Shown piece by piece: positions 54,501-61,612 of a stretch of 61,612 nucleotides of DNA (the first letter of the stretch is position 1; every line of letters begins with the position of its first letter). The translations under genes and the position numbers were made by a program. The notes beneath the pieces are model-generated. The model ran no database searches, had not been told where the DNA came from, and worked only from the letters and a program-made list of their open reading frames with translations. This DNA comes from Planctomycetota bacterium (lineage in GTDB: Bacteria > Planctomycetota > Phycisphaerae > UBA1845 > Fen-1342): positions 1 through 61,612 of the forward strand of contig JAHJAR010000200.1 in the NCBI GenBank assembly GCA_018814045.1, written 5' to 3'.

Positions 54501-54671
54501 CTGGGCTTCGGGATTCTGTTCGCCACGTTCATTACGCTGCTGCTCTTGCCCTGCCTGTACCTGATGGTGGAAGACGGCAAACGCCTGCTGGCCCGAGTAA
54601 CCACCGCCGACAGCGCCGCGCCCCCCGGCGACGTGCGTCTCACCGGACGCGTACCGCCCAGCCGCGGCTGA
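51507..54671 (+). CDS. RND-family inner-membrane efflux pump
   Basis: The 1054-residue protein has the 12-span RND layout with two large periplasmic loops. It starts GPIAWMVRNSVTPNLLMVVLLLGG and contains ALGIVVDDAIVAGENIYEYRQRG near residue 405, with the paired aspartates used for proton relay (both quoted in part). The second half repeats the span pattern (SYAQPAIVMVSIPFGIVGAIIG and MGIVALAGVVVNDALVLIVYAN). Type HAE1 or related multidrug export is likely; the substrate is not known. Confidence 0.93.
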   Translation: MSSAPTGPAERGPIAWMVRNSVTPNLLMVVLLLGGFLMALRIRQEVFPEFTLDMVTIAVPYPGASPEEVEKGIILVIEEGIRGLEGVEEVTATASEGMALVRAELLAGADQQRAYQDIKQEIDRITTFPEEAEEPQVALDMRRRSVMNVLLYGPAEEPVLRELAEQLRDRLLQDPGVSQIDLFPNRQYEISIAVSHENLRAYGLTLSAIASRIEQAALELPGGSVKTRAGEILLRVTERRDYARQFARLPIITAPAGTQLLLGDIGTVTDTFEETDQLQTNNGLPCVRIEVFRVGDQTPIGVSAAVRKVLAEAEVDLPPGIEVKVSDDRSDMYRQRLELLLRNGLAGLTLVLIVLGAFLEFRLAFWVMMGIPISFLGALLVLPSWDVSINMVSMFAFLIALGIVVDDAIVAGENIYEYRQRGMGLVRAATLGARDVAIPITFAVLTNVVAFLPLAFIPGIMGKIFAQIPAVVITVFMISWVESLFILPAHLAHAKQAGRNRFGRFFHRQQQRFSRAFSNAVERCYGPLVDACLRLRYLTVAIGIAILTVTVGYVASGRMGMQLFPRTEADMAIVTAVLPLGSPIARTTAVRDKLTRAVEEIAAEHGGTQFVEDVTASIAQNTVTVSAVLSDPDVRPMGATELTRLWRARVAEIAGLESLKYEFDRGGPGSGAALTVELAHRDVEVLDRASQRLAEELDRFSNVKDIDDGFTPGKRQLDFEMLPEGRSLGLTARDVARQLRSAFYGAEALRQQRGRNEVKVMVRLPRAQRTSGFDVEGLLVRTPDGRDVPLHQVARVKEGRAYTTITHRNGRRTVLVTGDVDPASQAEQVVASLKTDVLPVVTREFPGLSYSFEGRQADMRESLSGLRFGFVLALLAIYALLAIPFASYAQPAIVMVSIPFGIVGAIIGHLLMGYSLSVMSMMGIVALAGVVVNDALVLIVYANERRVAGESAANAIRLAGLRRFRPVMLTTLTTFGGLAPMIFETSRQARFMIPMALSLGFGILFATFITLLLLPCLYLMVEDGKRLLARVTTADSAAPPGDVRLTGRVPPSRG

Positions 54672-54707
54672 TGATCCGGACGGTGTGCAACACCATGCGG
54701 GTCAGGG

Positions 54708-54917
54708 TCACCGACAGCCGGATGCCACGTCCACGGCTTCTCGCGTGGGCATGCGCATGCCGATCTCATCAGCCAGTTCTCGCAGCGTCTCGTAGGGAAT
54801 CGCGTCCTGCTGGTGCAGCAGACGCATCGTTACGGGGTCAAGTTGGGTCACTCTGCGCCCACGAGCGTCCTTGATGTGCCCGATCTGGTGACGGCGCGGC
54901 GAGTCATTTGTGGTCAT
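54708..54917 (-). CDS. Small protein related to the neighbouring zinc-ribbon protein
   Basis: The 69-residue product (MTTNDSPRRHQIGHIKDARG...) contains LDPVTMRLLHQQDAIPYETL and LADEIGMRMPT. These align by eye with the N-terminus of the next gene (LHALNLLRRYDVVPADTLRRVAADVGFGLPT). The start overlaps the stop of that gene by 14 bases. It could be a genuine short paralogue or a fragment. Confidence 0.45.
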   Translation of the reverse strand: MTTNDSPRRHQIGHIKDARGRRVTQLDPVTMRLLHQQDAIPYETLRELADEIGMRMPTREAVDVASGCR

Positions 54918-55383
54918 CGCCGTCTATTTCGTGCACCGCGCCGGCGTTGTCCAGTTTCCAGGCACAGCCACATTCGGGACAGATCGTCGCGCCGTCGTCA
55001 GGGTCAACCGGCAGGCCACGGATATCGCAGCCGCAATGCGGACAGCGTAGATGATCGAGCATGATCGTGCACACCCGGTTGGCCCGCGCCCGGTGCCCAC
55101 TCCGCCAAAACTGCAATGCGCCGACAGAAAAAACGACCAGGTTCAGAAACCAGAGCACGCGCTCGAGCACACCCAGGCCGGTCCCGCGCATGAGCTTCCA
55201 GAACACAAGAAACACGATGCACGCCACGAATATGAGCACACACGCGAGGTATCCACGGCGTTGCCACGTTGGCAATCCGAAGCCCACGTCGGCGGCGACG
55301 CGCCGCAGCGTGTCGGCGGGAACGACATCGTAGCGGCGCAGCAGATTCAGGGCGTGCAGATTCAGGGCGTATGGATCGAGCAA
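54904..55383 (-). CDS. Membrane protein with C-terminal zinc ribbon
   Basis: The 159-residue product has an N-terminal helical domain, two membrane spans (YLACVLIFVACIVFLVFW and LWFLNLVVFSVGALQFW), and a C-terminal zinc ribbon with CPHCGCDIRG and CPECG. The start is TTG 55383 with no strong Shine-Dalgarno, so it is uncertain. CCCTGAATCTGC occurs twice in tandem near the start. Neighbouring frames on both sides carry related pieces, suggesting local duplication. Confidence 0.65.
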   Translation of the reverse strand: MLDPYALNLHALNLLRRYDVVPADTLRRVAADVGFGLPTWQRRGYLACVLIFVACIVFLVFWKLMRGTGLGVLERVLWFLNLVVFSVGALQFWRSGHRARANRVCTIMLDHLRCPHCGCDIRGLPVDPDDGATICPECGCAWKLDNAGAVHEIDGDDHK

Positions 55384-55446
55384 CTTGACCGCCCGGCCGC
55401 GCGCGTGCGAAACCGCCCGGTTCGCTGGATTGCGGGCGTTCTTGCT

Positions 55447-55698
55447 TCAGCCATCGCCACGCCCTCCGCCGACCTCTGGTGCATCCAGCTTCCAGGCACT
55501 ACCACATTCGGGGCAGACGGTAACGCCGTCGGTCGGAACTGGCGTCAGCGTGGTTCCAGCAGCGCGCTTGAGTTCGCCCCAGCCGTAACGGACGCTCAAG
55601 CCCCCCCGTTGATACTCGCTCCACTGATGCGGCCGCCGCTCGGAGCAGGCCACGAGAATGCAATTATCTCCCGCTGTCACCGCCTTGTGGCTGATCAC
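55447..55698 (-). CDS. Small zinc-ribbon protein, possibly partial
   Basis: The 83-residue frame from GTG 55698 ends with GVTVCPECGSAWKLDAPE, close to the zinc ribbon of the gene at 54904-55383. Codons just upstream of the GTG would read as DCG, a possible lost half of another Cys pair, but a TGA blocks the frame. It may be a truncated or decayed relative. Confidence 0.4.
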   Translation of the reverse strand: MISHKAVTAGDNCILVACSERRPHQWSEYQRGGLSVRYGWGELKRAAGTTLTPVPTDGVTVCPECGSAWKLDAPEVGGGRGDG

Positions 55699-55746
55699 GC
55701 CGCAGTCGTGTCAGGCAAGCCGGGACTTCGGAAACGTAGCGCGAGT

Positions 55747-58700
55747 CTACCCTATGGTGGCCTCGTGCGCGCCCACTTCCGTCTCGACTGCGGACAGTCC
55801 GTGGCCTGGCCGGTTGCGATACAAGAGCCAGTACGTGACGGGAATCACGAACAGCGTGAAGGCGGTCGACGCACCAAGCCCGAAGATCAGCGCCCAGGCC
55901 AGACCGGAGAAGATCGGGTCAATCACGATCGGCGCCGCGGACAGCATGGCCGTCCCGACCGTGAGCAAAATCGGCCGCAGGCGAACGACGCAGCTTTCGA
56001 TGATCGCGTCGAAGAGAGGGCGCCCCTGGCGCAGCGACAGGTGGATGAAGTCGACGATGATGACCGCCTGGCGCGTGACGATGCCGGAGAGGGCGATCAT
56101 CCCGATCATCGCGGTCGCGGTAAAGAACGTGGGGTCCGCATATGGGCCAACCTGCCCGCCGGTAAGGACGTTGAGCAGCCAGAATCCAGGCATGATGCCG
56201 ATCACCGTCAGCGGGATCGCGAGCATGATGACGATCGGCAGGCCGAATGCCCGCGTCTGGGCCACGAGCAGGATGTAGATGCCGATCAACGCGGCCATGA
56301 ACGCCAGCCCCAGGTCTCGAAACACATCGAGCGTGATCTGCCACTCGCCTTCGCCGGCGAACGTTACGTCAAAGCCGTCCGGCAACCACCAGCTCACACC
56401 GCCGCCGTTGGCCAGATACGTGCGCTTGTCTACGGGACGGGGGGTACCTTGGATCCAGCCGCTCCCGATCGCGGTGCCGTGCGCCTGGCTTTCCGCATCA
56501 GCCTGTGCGCGGTCAGCCTGCACGTCCAGGACGACCTCGGCCGGAGTCCGTCCCGCCACTTCGGCAAACACGTAGACCAAGCGTTCCAGGTTCTTGTGGT
56601 AGATCGTCTTGTCCACGTGCGTCTGTTCCCAGTGTCCGATCTCGTTCAGCGGGACGAGATCGCCGCCCTGACCCTTGACGTACACGCGTCCGAGATCATC
56701 GACACTCGAACGCCGCGCCCGCGGGAGACGCAATCCGACTAGAAGCGGGTGGCGCTCCAGCGGCACTTGCACCGTGCCGGCGGAGGCTCCATGCAGCGCG
56801 ATGCGCGTCGTCTGGGTAACGTCGGCCACCGTCACGCCATTCAGCGCCGCCTTCTCCTTGTCCGTCACGAACACAAGCTTGGTGCTCTCAGCTTCAATGC
56901 TCGTATCGACGTCGACGACACCAGGCTCTTCTTCCAGCCGCTGCTGCACGACTCGCGCCGCCGCGATCAACTCGCCATACTCGTGGTCGGGGCGGCCACG
57001 CACTTCAGCAACGAGCGTCGCAATCACGGGTGGCCCCGGCGGCGACTCCACGACCGACAGCACCGCTCCATAGTGCTGGGCGATCGCAGTCAGCTCGTCG
57101 CGAACGCGGAGCCCGAGCGCGTGACTCTGCGCAGAGCGGCTCTTCTTGCCAACGAAGTCGGCGCGGATCTCGGCGACCGCCGGGCCCTCGCGCAGGTAGT
57201 AGTGGCGAACCATGCCGTTGAAGTCCATGGGCGAAGCGGTGCCCACGTACGATGTGAAATCCACAACTTCCGGAGTGCGAGCCAGATACTTTTCGATTTC
57301 GCGCACCGCCGCATCGGCCCGCTCGAGCGTGATGCCCTCAGTGAAGTTGAGGACGAACTGGAGTTCGTTCTTGTTATCAAACGGCAGCATCTTCAGCGGA
57401 ACGGCCCGCATGGCTGCCACGCCCACCGCCGCGAACACCAGCACCACCATGGCGCCGAGGAGCCCCCAAGCCAGACGATTGGAGCGCAGCAGAGAACCCA
57501 TCAGCGGAGAGAAAATGCGGTACAGCACACTCCCGCGAACCACCTGCAAGTCGTCCGCTTCACCCGCCGCCGTGGCTGCATCGGACACAGGAACATCCGA
57601 GCGATATCGCCGCTTGAGCACGTGAAAGCAAAGCCAGGGCGTGATGGTGAACGCCACCACCATTGACATCACCATGGTGACGGGCACATTCAGCGCCATC
57701 GGCGCCATATACGGGCCCATCATGCCGGTGATGAAGAACAGCGGCAGGAAGGAAACGATGACGGCGAGGGTGGCCGTGATCAACGGCGGACGGATTTCGG
57801 CCACCGCCTCCAACACGATCTCACGCGTCGCCCGGCCGCGCAGCTTAAAATGCCGGGCGATGTTCTCCACATCGACGATCGGATCGTCGACGAGCAGTCC
57901 CAATGACAATATCAAAGCAAACAGCGTTACGCGATTGATCGTGTAGCCACAGAGCAGGTTGATCGTCAGTGTAAGACCGAAAACCACGGGCACCGCCACG
58001 GCGACGATCAGGGCCTCACGCCAGCCGAGCCCCAGTGTGAGCAGGGCAATCACGATGAAGATGGCGACCGCGAGCGCCTCGACCAGCTCGTTGACCTTCT
58101 CGTCCGCCGTCAAGCCGAAGTTGCGCGTGATGATCAACTCCATGTCATCGGGGATCATCTCGGCCCGCAAACGCTCGGCGCTGGCGATCACGTCGTGGGC
58201 CACCCACACGGCGTTGGACCCCTTCTTCTTGGCGACCGCGATCGTCACAGCCGGCTGCGCGGCGCCGTCGTCCCTGGGGCCGCGCGCCGGGCTGCCGACA
58301 CACTGGCCCGGGAAACCCTCGTGGGCTGCGAATCCACGCGCAGGGCCCCATCCGTGCCGAACGTACGAGTCGACTTCGGCCGGCCCGTCGATTACCTGAG
58401 CGACGTCCTTCAGGAACACGGGGCCGTCTTTCACGACCCGCACGACCAGGTCATGCAATTCCCCGGGGCCGGCGAACGCCTTTCCGGATTCAACAACGTA
58501 CGACCGATCTCGCCGCGTGAAATCGCCCGCGGTGACACTGACGTTTGCCCCGCGGATTGCCCGTTCCACCTCGAGCGGCGCCACGCCGTAGGCCTGTAGA
58601 CGCTCCGGATCCAGATAGACGTGCACACGCCGGGGTTGCCCGCCGACAACGTACGCGCGCGATGTGTTCTTCACGGCGGCGAGGCGTTCCACAAGTTCTT

Positions 58701-59199
58701 CACCGACGCGTCGCAGGGCATAGCCGTCGCCATGCGCTCCGGTCAGCGTCATGGTCACGATCGGAACGTCATCGATCTCGACCGGTTTGACCACCCAGCC
58801 CGCCACGCCCGGCGGTGCGCTGTCGATATGCTCATCGATTCGCTTGTAGAGCTTGACGAGACTCCGCTCGCGATCCTCGCCGACGTAGAAGCGAACCGTG
58901 ATGATCGCCAGGTCCGGGCGCGACATCGAATAGACATATTCGACGCCGTCGATCTGATACAGGATGCGCTCCAGCGGCGTGGCGACGAGCCGTTCCACCT
59001 CCTCGGCCGAGTGGCCCGGGAACTGGACGTACACGTCGGCCATGGGGACCACAATCTGCGGGTCCTCCTCCCGTGCTGTGATCAGCAACGCCGCCAATCC
59101 CAGAACGGCTGAAAGGATGACGAGTACGATAGACAGGTTCGACCACAGGAAAACGCGGACGATTGCGTTCGTGAAGCCGTGCGTGCGGTCGGCGGACAT
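55747..59199 (-). CDS. RND-family efflux pump (second system)
   Basis: The 1150-residue protein has the RND layout: an N-terminal span NLSIVLVILSAVLGLAALL, then large periplasmic loops, and LILSLGLLVDDPIVDVENIARHF near residue 436 (quoted in part). The C-terminal half again has SGIVTRQAVIIVDFIHLSLRQG. An inserted Gly/Pro-rich region near residues 300-330 (GPARGFAAHEGFPGQC) is unusual. ATG 59199 follows the adaptor stop by one base. It has no outer-membrane channel gene of its own nearby. Confidence 0.9.
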   Translation of the reverse strand: MSADRTHGFTNAIVRVFLWSNLSIVLVILSAVLGLAALLITAREEDPQIVVPMADVYVQFPGHSAEEVERLVATPLERILYQIDGVEYVYSMSRPDLAIITVRFYVGEDRERSLVKLYKRIDEHIDSAPPGVAGWVVKPVEIDDVPIVTMTLTGAHGDGYALRRVGEELVERLAAVKNTSRAYVVGGQPRRVHVYLDPERLQAYGVAPLEVERAIRGANVSVTAGDFTRRDRSYVVESGKAFAGPGELHDLVVRVVKDGPVFLKDVAQVIDGPAEVDSYVRHGWGPARGFAAHEGFPGQCVGSPARGPRDDGAAQPAVTIAVAKKKGSNAVWVAHDVIASAERLRAEMIPDDMELIITRNFGLTADEKVNELVEALAVAIFIVIALLTLGLGWREALIVAVAVPVVFGLTLTINLLCGYTINRVTLFALILSLGLLVDDPIVDVENIARHFKLRGRATREIVLEAVAEIRPPLITATLAVIVSFLPLFFITGMMGPYMAPMALNVPVTMVMSMVVAFTITPWLCFHVLKRRYRSDVPVSDAATAAGEADDLQVVRGSVLYRIFSPLMGSLLRSNRLAWGLLGAMVVLVFAAVGVAAMRAVPLKMLPFDNKNELQFVLNFTEGITLERADAAVREIEKYLARTPEVVDFTSYVGTASPMDFNGMVRHYYLREGPAVAEIRADFVGKKSRSAQSHALGLRVRDELTAIAQHYGAVLSVVESPPGPPVIATLVAEVRGRPDHEYGELIAAARVVQQRLEEEPGVVDVDTSIEAESTKLVFVTDKEKAALNGVTVADVTQTTRIALHGASAGTVQVPLERHPLLVGLRLPRARRSSVDDLGRVYVKGQGGDLVPLNEIGHWEQTHVDKTIYHKNLERLVYVFAEVAGRTPAEVVLDVQADRAQADAESQAHGTAIGSGWIQGTPRPVDKRTYLANGGGVSWWLPDGFDVTFAGEGEWQITLDVFRDLGLAFMAALIGIYILLVAQTRAFGLPIVIMLAIPLTVIGIMPGFWLLNVLTGGQVGPYADPTFFTATAMIGMIALSGIVTRQAVIIVDFIHLSLRQGRPLFDAIIESCVVRLRPILLTVGTAMLSAAPIVIDPIFSGLAWALIFGLGASTAFTLFVIPVTYWLLYRNRPGHGLSAVETEVGAHEATIG

Positions 59200-59200
59200 C

Positions 59201-60307
59201 TCATTGCCCCCCACCGGGAGGCAACGCGACCCGCTCGCCGGCCACCAGGCCCGACAGGACCTCTACGTTGCCACCCTCAAACGTGCGGCCGAGTTGCACA
59301 CTGCACCGGCTTAGAACCGCTTTACCGTCCACCTGGTCGACTACGTCGACGAAGCAGAGCTGGCCGATTCGAGCGAGGGCTGTTCCCGGAATCACAAGCA
59401 CTTCTTCGGGATCCAGCGGGATCAGCAGACGCCCAAACATGCCGGTGTACAGCCCAGGTGGGCACGGCCCCGACACTTTGACGGAGAATGCCCGGCTGGC
59501 CGCGTCGGCCTCCGGGACGATCTCGCGCACGCTGCCCGTACAGGTCTTCTCCAGAGCGTCGATCCGCACCTGGATGTCCTGTCCGACGCTCAGCCGTTGG
59601 GTGAGGGACTCGCGCACACGCGCGACGAGTTGCATACGAGTGGCGTCATACATCTTCAGCAGCGGCTGCCCCGGCGTCGCGATATCGCCAACCTCCACGA
59701 GCTTGTCGACGACCTTCGCGCTCATCGGACTGCGTATCGTCGCATACTCGAGAATCGCCGCGATCTCCAGGCGTGATTGTTGGCAGCGCTGCAGTTCGGA
59801 CGTCGCGGTCTTCAACTCGGTTTCGGCCCGCTCGAACTCGATCCGCGCGGCGTTGTGGGCCTCGAAGAGCTCGTTGATGCGGTCGAATTCCACCTGCGCC
59901 TGGTCGCGGGCCGCTGTGGCGCTGACCACGGCCGCCGCGGCCTGTTCCAGGCGGGCGCGCAGATCCGCATCGTCCAGCCGAACCAGAACGGCCCCTTCCG
60001 CCACCTGCTCGCCCGCCGAGACGTTTACCTCCGTGACGCGCGCCAGGATCTTGGCGGCGATCGTCGTCTCGTGAATGGCGCTGATCGTGCCCACCGCGGT
60101 TTCTACGAGCGGCATGCTGACTAGGCGTGCTTCCACCACCGGGCGCTCACCGAGCGTACGGACCTCAGCCTCAGGCACGCCGTGTTCGTCCTGGCCTATC
60201 TTGGGGTGGAAGACGCCGGCGAGCCCCATGATCAGCAGGCTCACGACGACCAGGAAAAGCACCGCACCCCCGAAATACCAGATCAACGGCGGAATCCTCT
60301 TGGCCAT
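59201..60307 (-). CDS. RND efflux periplasmic adaptor (second system)
   Basis: The 368-residue protein begins MAKRIPPLIWYFGGAVLFLVVV, a membrane anchor, then lipoyl-like strands (SAGEQVAEGAVLVRLDDADLRARL), a helical hairpin and YATIRSPMSAKVVDKLVEVGDIA (quoted in part). GAGGTG precedes ATG 60307. It is translated one base ahead of its pump. Together they form a second MFP-RND pair that may borrow the outer-membrane factor encoded at 48575. Confidence 0.88.
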   Translation of the reverse strand: MAKRIPPLIWYFGGAVLFLVVVSLLIMGLAGVFHPKIGQDEHGVPEAEVRTLGERPVVEARLVSMPLVETAVGTISAIHETTIAAKILARVTEVNVSAGEQVAEGAVLVRLDDADLRARLEQAAAAVVSATAARDQAQVEFDRINELFEAHNAARIEFERAETELKTATSELQRCQQSRLEIAAILEYATIRSPMSAKVVDKLVEVGDIATPGQPLLKMYDATRMQLVARVRESLTQRLSVGQDIQVRIDALEKTCTGSVREIVPEADAASRAFSVKVSGPCPPGLYTGMFGRLLIPLDPEEVLVIPGTALARIGQLCFVDVVDQVDGKAVLSRCSVQLGRTFEGGNVEVLSGLVAGERVALPPGGGQ

Positions 60308-60370
60308 GGCGGCACCTCGTGGCTCGAACGAAACGACCAACCTGACCGCGGCGGCCATCTCGGCCGCTCG

Positions 60371-60521
60371 CTAGTAGTGTCTCACAATTACGACGTCCTT
60401 CCGAGCCGCGACCGTCAGGGGGCGATTGCGGGCGGCGCCGACCGGCTTTCGACACAACCGCTCCCTGACGGTCGCCGCTCGGGTTTGAATACGATGCCGT
60501 AATTGTGACCCACTGCATTAG
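60371..60521. repeat. Palindromic MITE-like element, copy 2 (family A)
   Basis: The ends are CTAGTAGTGTCTCACAATTACG and, in reverse complement, CTAATGCAGTGGGTCACAATTACG (each within 24 bases, quoted to 20 or fewer: TAGTGTCTCACAATTACG and GCAGTGGGTCACAATTACG). Core arms are GAGCCGCGACCGTCAGGG and CCCTGACGGTCGCCGCTC. It matches the layout of 3879-4031 and lies just upstream of the second adaptor gene. Confidence 0.8.
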
Positions 60522-60647
60522 CATATCCACATCAGGCGGAAAGTTAAGCGCACGACCGCGTCTTTCGCTGGCCCGTAACGCGCCGGCCCCACGCGAAGTC
60601 GAACCACCGACGATGGCGACGGTCAGCGCGATACCGCCGCCAGCGGC

Positions 60648-61234
60648 GTGACCTGGCAGGACAGCATTCTCACGCACGACGACAACGGGACCAGCGCGTT
60701 TGCACGAACACCGGGTTTCGAGGGGCTGCGTTTGGACGTGGTCGACGACCTGGCGCTCGGGCAGATGCTCAAGCAGCACGGTGTGCGAACCGGCGTGGTG
60801 AACGGGCTTGGGTGCGTGGGTGTGCGCTGGTGCGAGTCCATGCGGGACATGGCCCGCGGCGCGGAGAAGGCGGCGCTGGCGAGCTTCGCCGCGTTCAGCA
60901 TGGTGCGTCTGACGGTAATCTGCCTCGTGCTGCTGATGCTCGAGTTGGCGCCCTTTGTGGGCCTGTTCGTGTTTGGGCGGCCCGTGTTGCAGAGCGTCGC
61001 GGCCGGGGCCATCGTGTGCGCCCTGGTGGCACAGCTCATCCCGAGTATCTGGTTTGGTCGACCTTGGTGGCCGATCCCGTTTGCTCCCCTCGCGACCATC
61101 TTGGCCGTGGCGATCATGCTACGCGCGGGACTGCTGGCGGTCTGGCGCGGCGGGTTGCTGTGGCGGGGGACGCTATACCCGACGGAGATGCTGCGACGCG
61201 GCGCCCGCTTACGCTTTCCCGGACGACCCGCAGA
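60648..61234 (+). pseudogene. C-terminal remnant of a membrane glycosyltransferase (GT2-like)
   Basis: The segment reads as the end of a GT2-type membrane glycosyltransferase: LDVVDDLALGQMLKQHGVR, then VRWCESMRDMARGAEKAALAS, three hydrophobic spans and LLWRGTLYPTEMLRRGARLRF. The catalytic N-terminal domain is absent; upstream codons are not family-like, and a palindromic element lies at 60371. After about 61234 the frame no longer looks like protein. It is most likely a 5'-truncated remnant. Confidence 0.6.
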
Positions 61235-61612
61235 CAACGGCCTGCTGCGGCAGACATCAGCCCACGCGAACCGCTCCGCTCGCGCGCGTAGCGCAGTCCA
61301 CCACTACCGCGAAAGGCCTCGTACCGAAACCGACAACCGGCCTCGTCGTCGATCATCGGCGTTCCCCCTGCCCCGCAACTCCTGGCTCACAAGTGGATTA
61401 TGGCTTCGTGTGGCCTCACTCTTCCGTGCGACCGACAGCGGCCCTGGCGATTGATGCGGCTCCCGGACTTCCACCGGGAAGAAACGACGCCGCTCACGCA
61501 TTAAAGGGAGGTACGAGCAGGGCTGAAGGGACGATCGGCTTACGTGAGCCGTGGTCAGCCGGGCTGTTTGAAGGTTAGCGGGCTGGTGCGAGGCCTGGAG
61601 ACCGGCTATTTC
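61235..61612. other. Hairpin-rich DNA at the right edge, no gene recognised
   Basis: No convincing protein frame was seen in these 378 bases. TCCCGG/CCGGGA (61461-61479) sits inside GCGGC/GCCGC (61456-61493). GGCT, GAC and CGGCT (61521-61540) pair with AGCCG, GTC and AGCC (61547-61560) to form a stacked hairpin. The sequence may be the 5' part of another structured RNA cut by the window. Confidence 0.35.

Overview
The window is GC-rich, densely coded bacterial DNA, most likely from a planctomycete (Planctomycetota). This rests on protein family content rather than one marker: a papain-like protease with a dockerin-like C-terminus, a DUF1844 protein beside a secreted vWA/ExbB/ExbD/TPR operon, many lipoproteins and signal-peptide proteins, TTG/GTG starts, and a UbiA-UbiX pair that fits menaquinone synthesis. 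Two RND efflux systems and a PilT motor ATPase imply a diderm envelope. No rRNA, CRISPR array or intact transposase was seen.

Layout. 1-2.8 kb: a GH113-like glycoside hydrolase (cut by the left edge) and an overlapping type I phosphodiesterase lipoprotein. 2.9-5.1 kb: a small secreted protein and a partial complex I cluster in the order nuoI-nuoA-nuoB. 5.4-14.7 kb: rsmA, lipoproteins, queG, and an unrecognised pair (a ~700-residue protein and a coiled-coil protein). 14.8-22.2 kb: pilT, a DUF3788 protein with a beta-helix fragment, a HAD hydrolase, ggt, panC and an lgt with a large insertion. 22.4-28.7 kb: an envelope operon (DUF1844, vWA, ExbB, two ExbD, TPR). 28.9-30.2 kb: a PIN-PhoH protein. 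30.6-31.7 kb: a probable large structured non-coding RNA. 31.8-37.6 kb: M29 aminopeptidase, guaA, a Gfo/Idh/MocA oxidoreductase, a small lipoprotein and a collagen-like protein. 37.8-43.0 kb: a tight minus-strand operon (membrane/TPR protein, ubiX, ubiA, GT39-like glycosyltransferase). 43.1-47.6 kb: tRNA-Arg(CCG), MgtC/SapB, inositol-phosphate synthase and the dockerin protease. 47.9-54.7 kb: TetR regulator, outer-membrane factor, adaptor and RND pump. 54.7-60.3 kb: small zinc-ribbon proteins and a second adaptor plus RND pump on the minus strand. 60.4-61.6 kb: a palindromic element, a glycosyltransferase remnant and an unexplained hairpin-rich edge.

The strongest candidate for something undescribed is the RNA at 30645-31699. 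It has a near-consensus promoter (TTGACT, 17 bases, TATATT) placed so that transcription would start at the first base of a long-range stem. Its two ends, more than 1 kb apart, pair over about 18 bp, and the 3' end runs directly into seven T residues. Inside are UUCG-capped hairpins and duplicated purine-rich motifs, and no convincing protein is encoded. A second theme is a set of palindromic MITE-like elements, several bounded by CTAG-like ends. Two supply the stop codon of the preceding gene (nuoI and the second exbD), and one lies in frame inside the 5' end of ggt.
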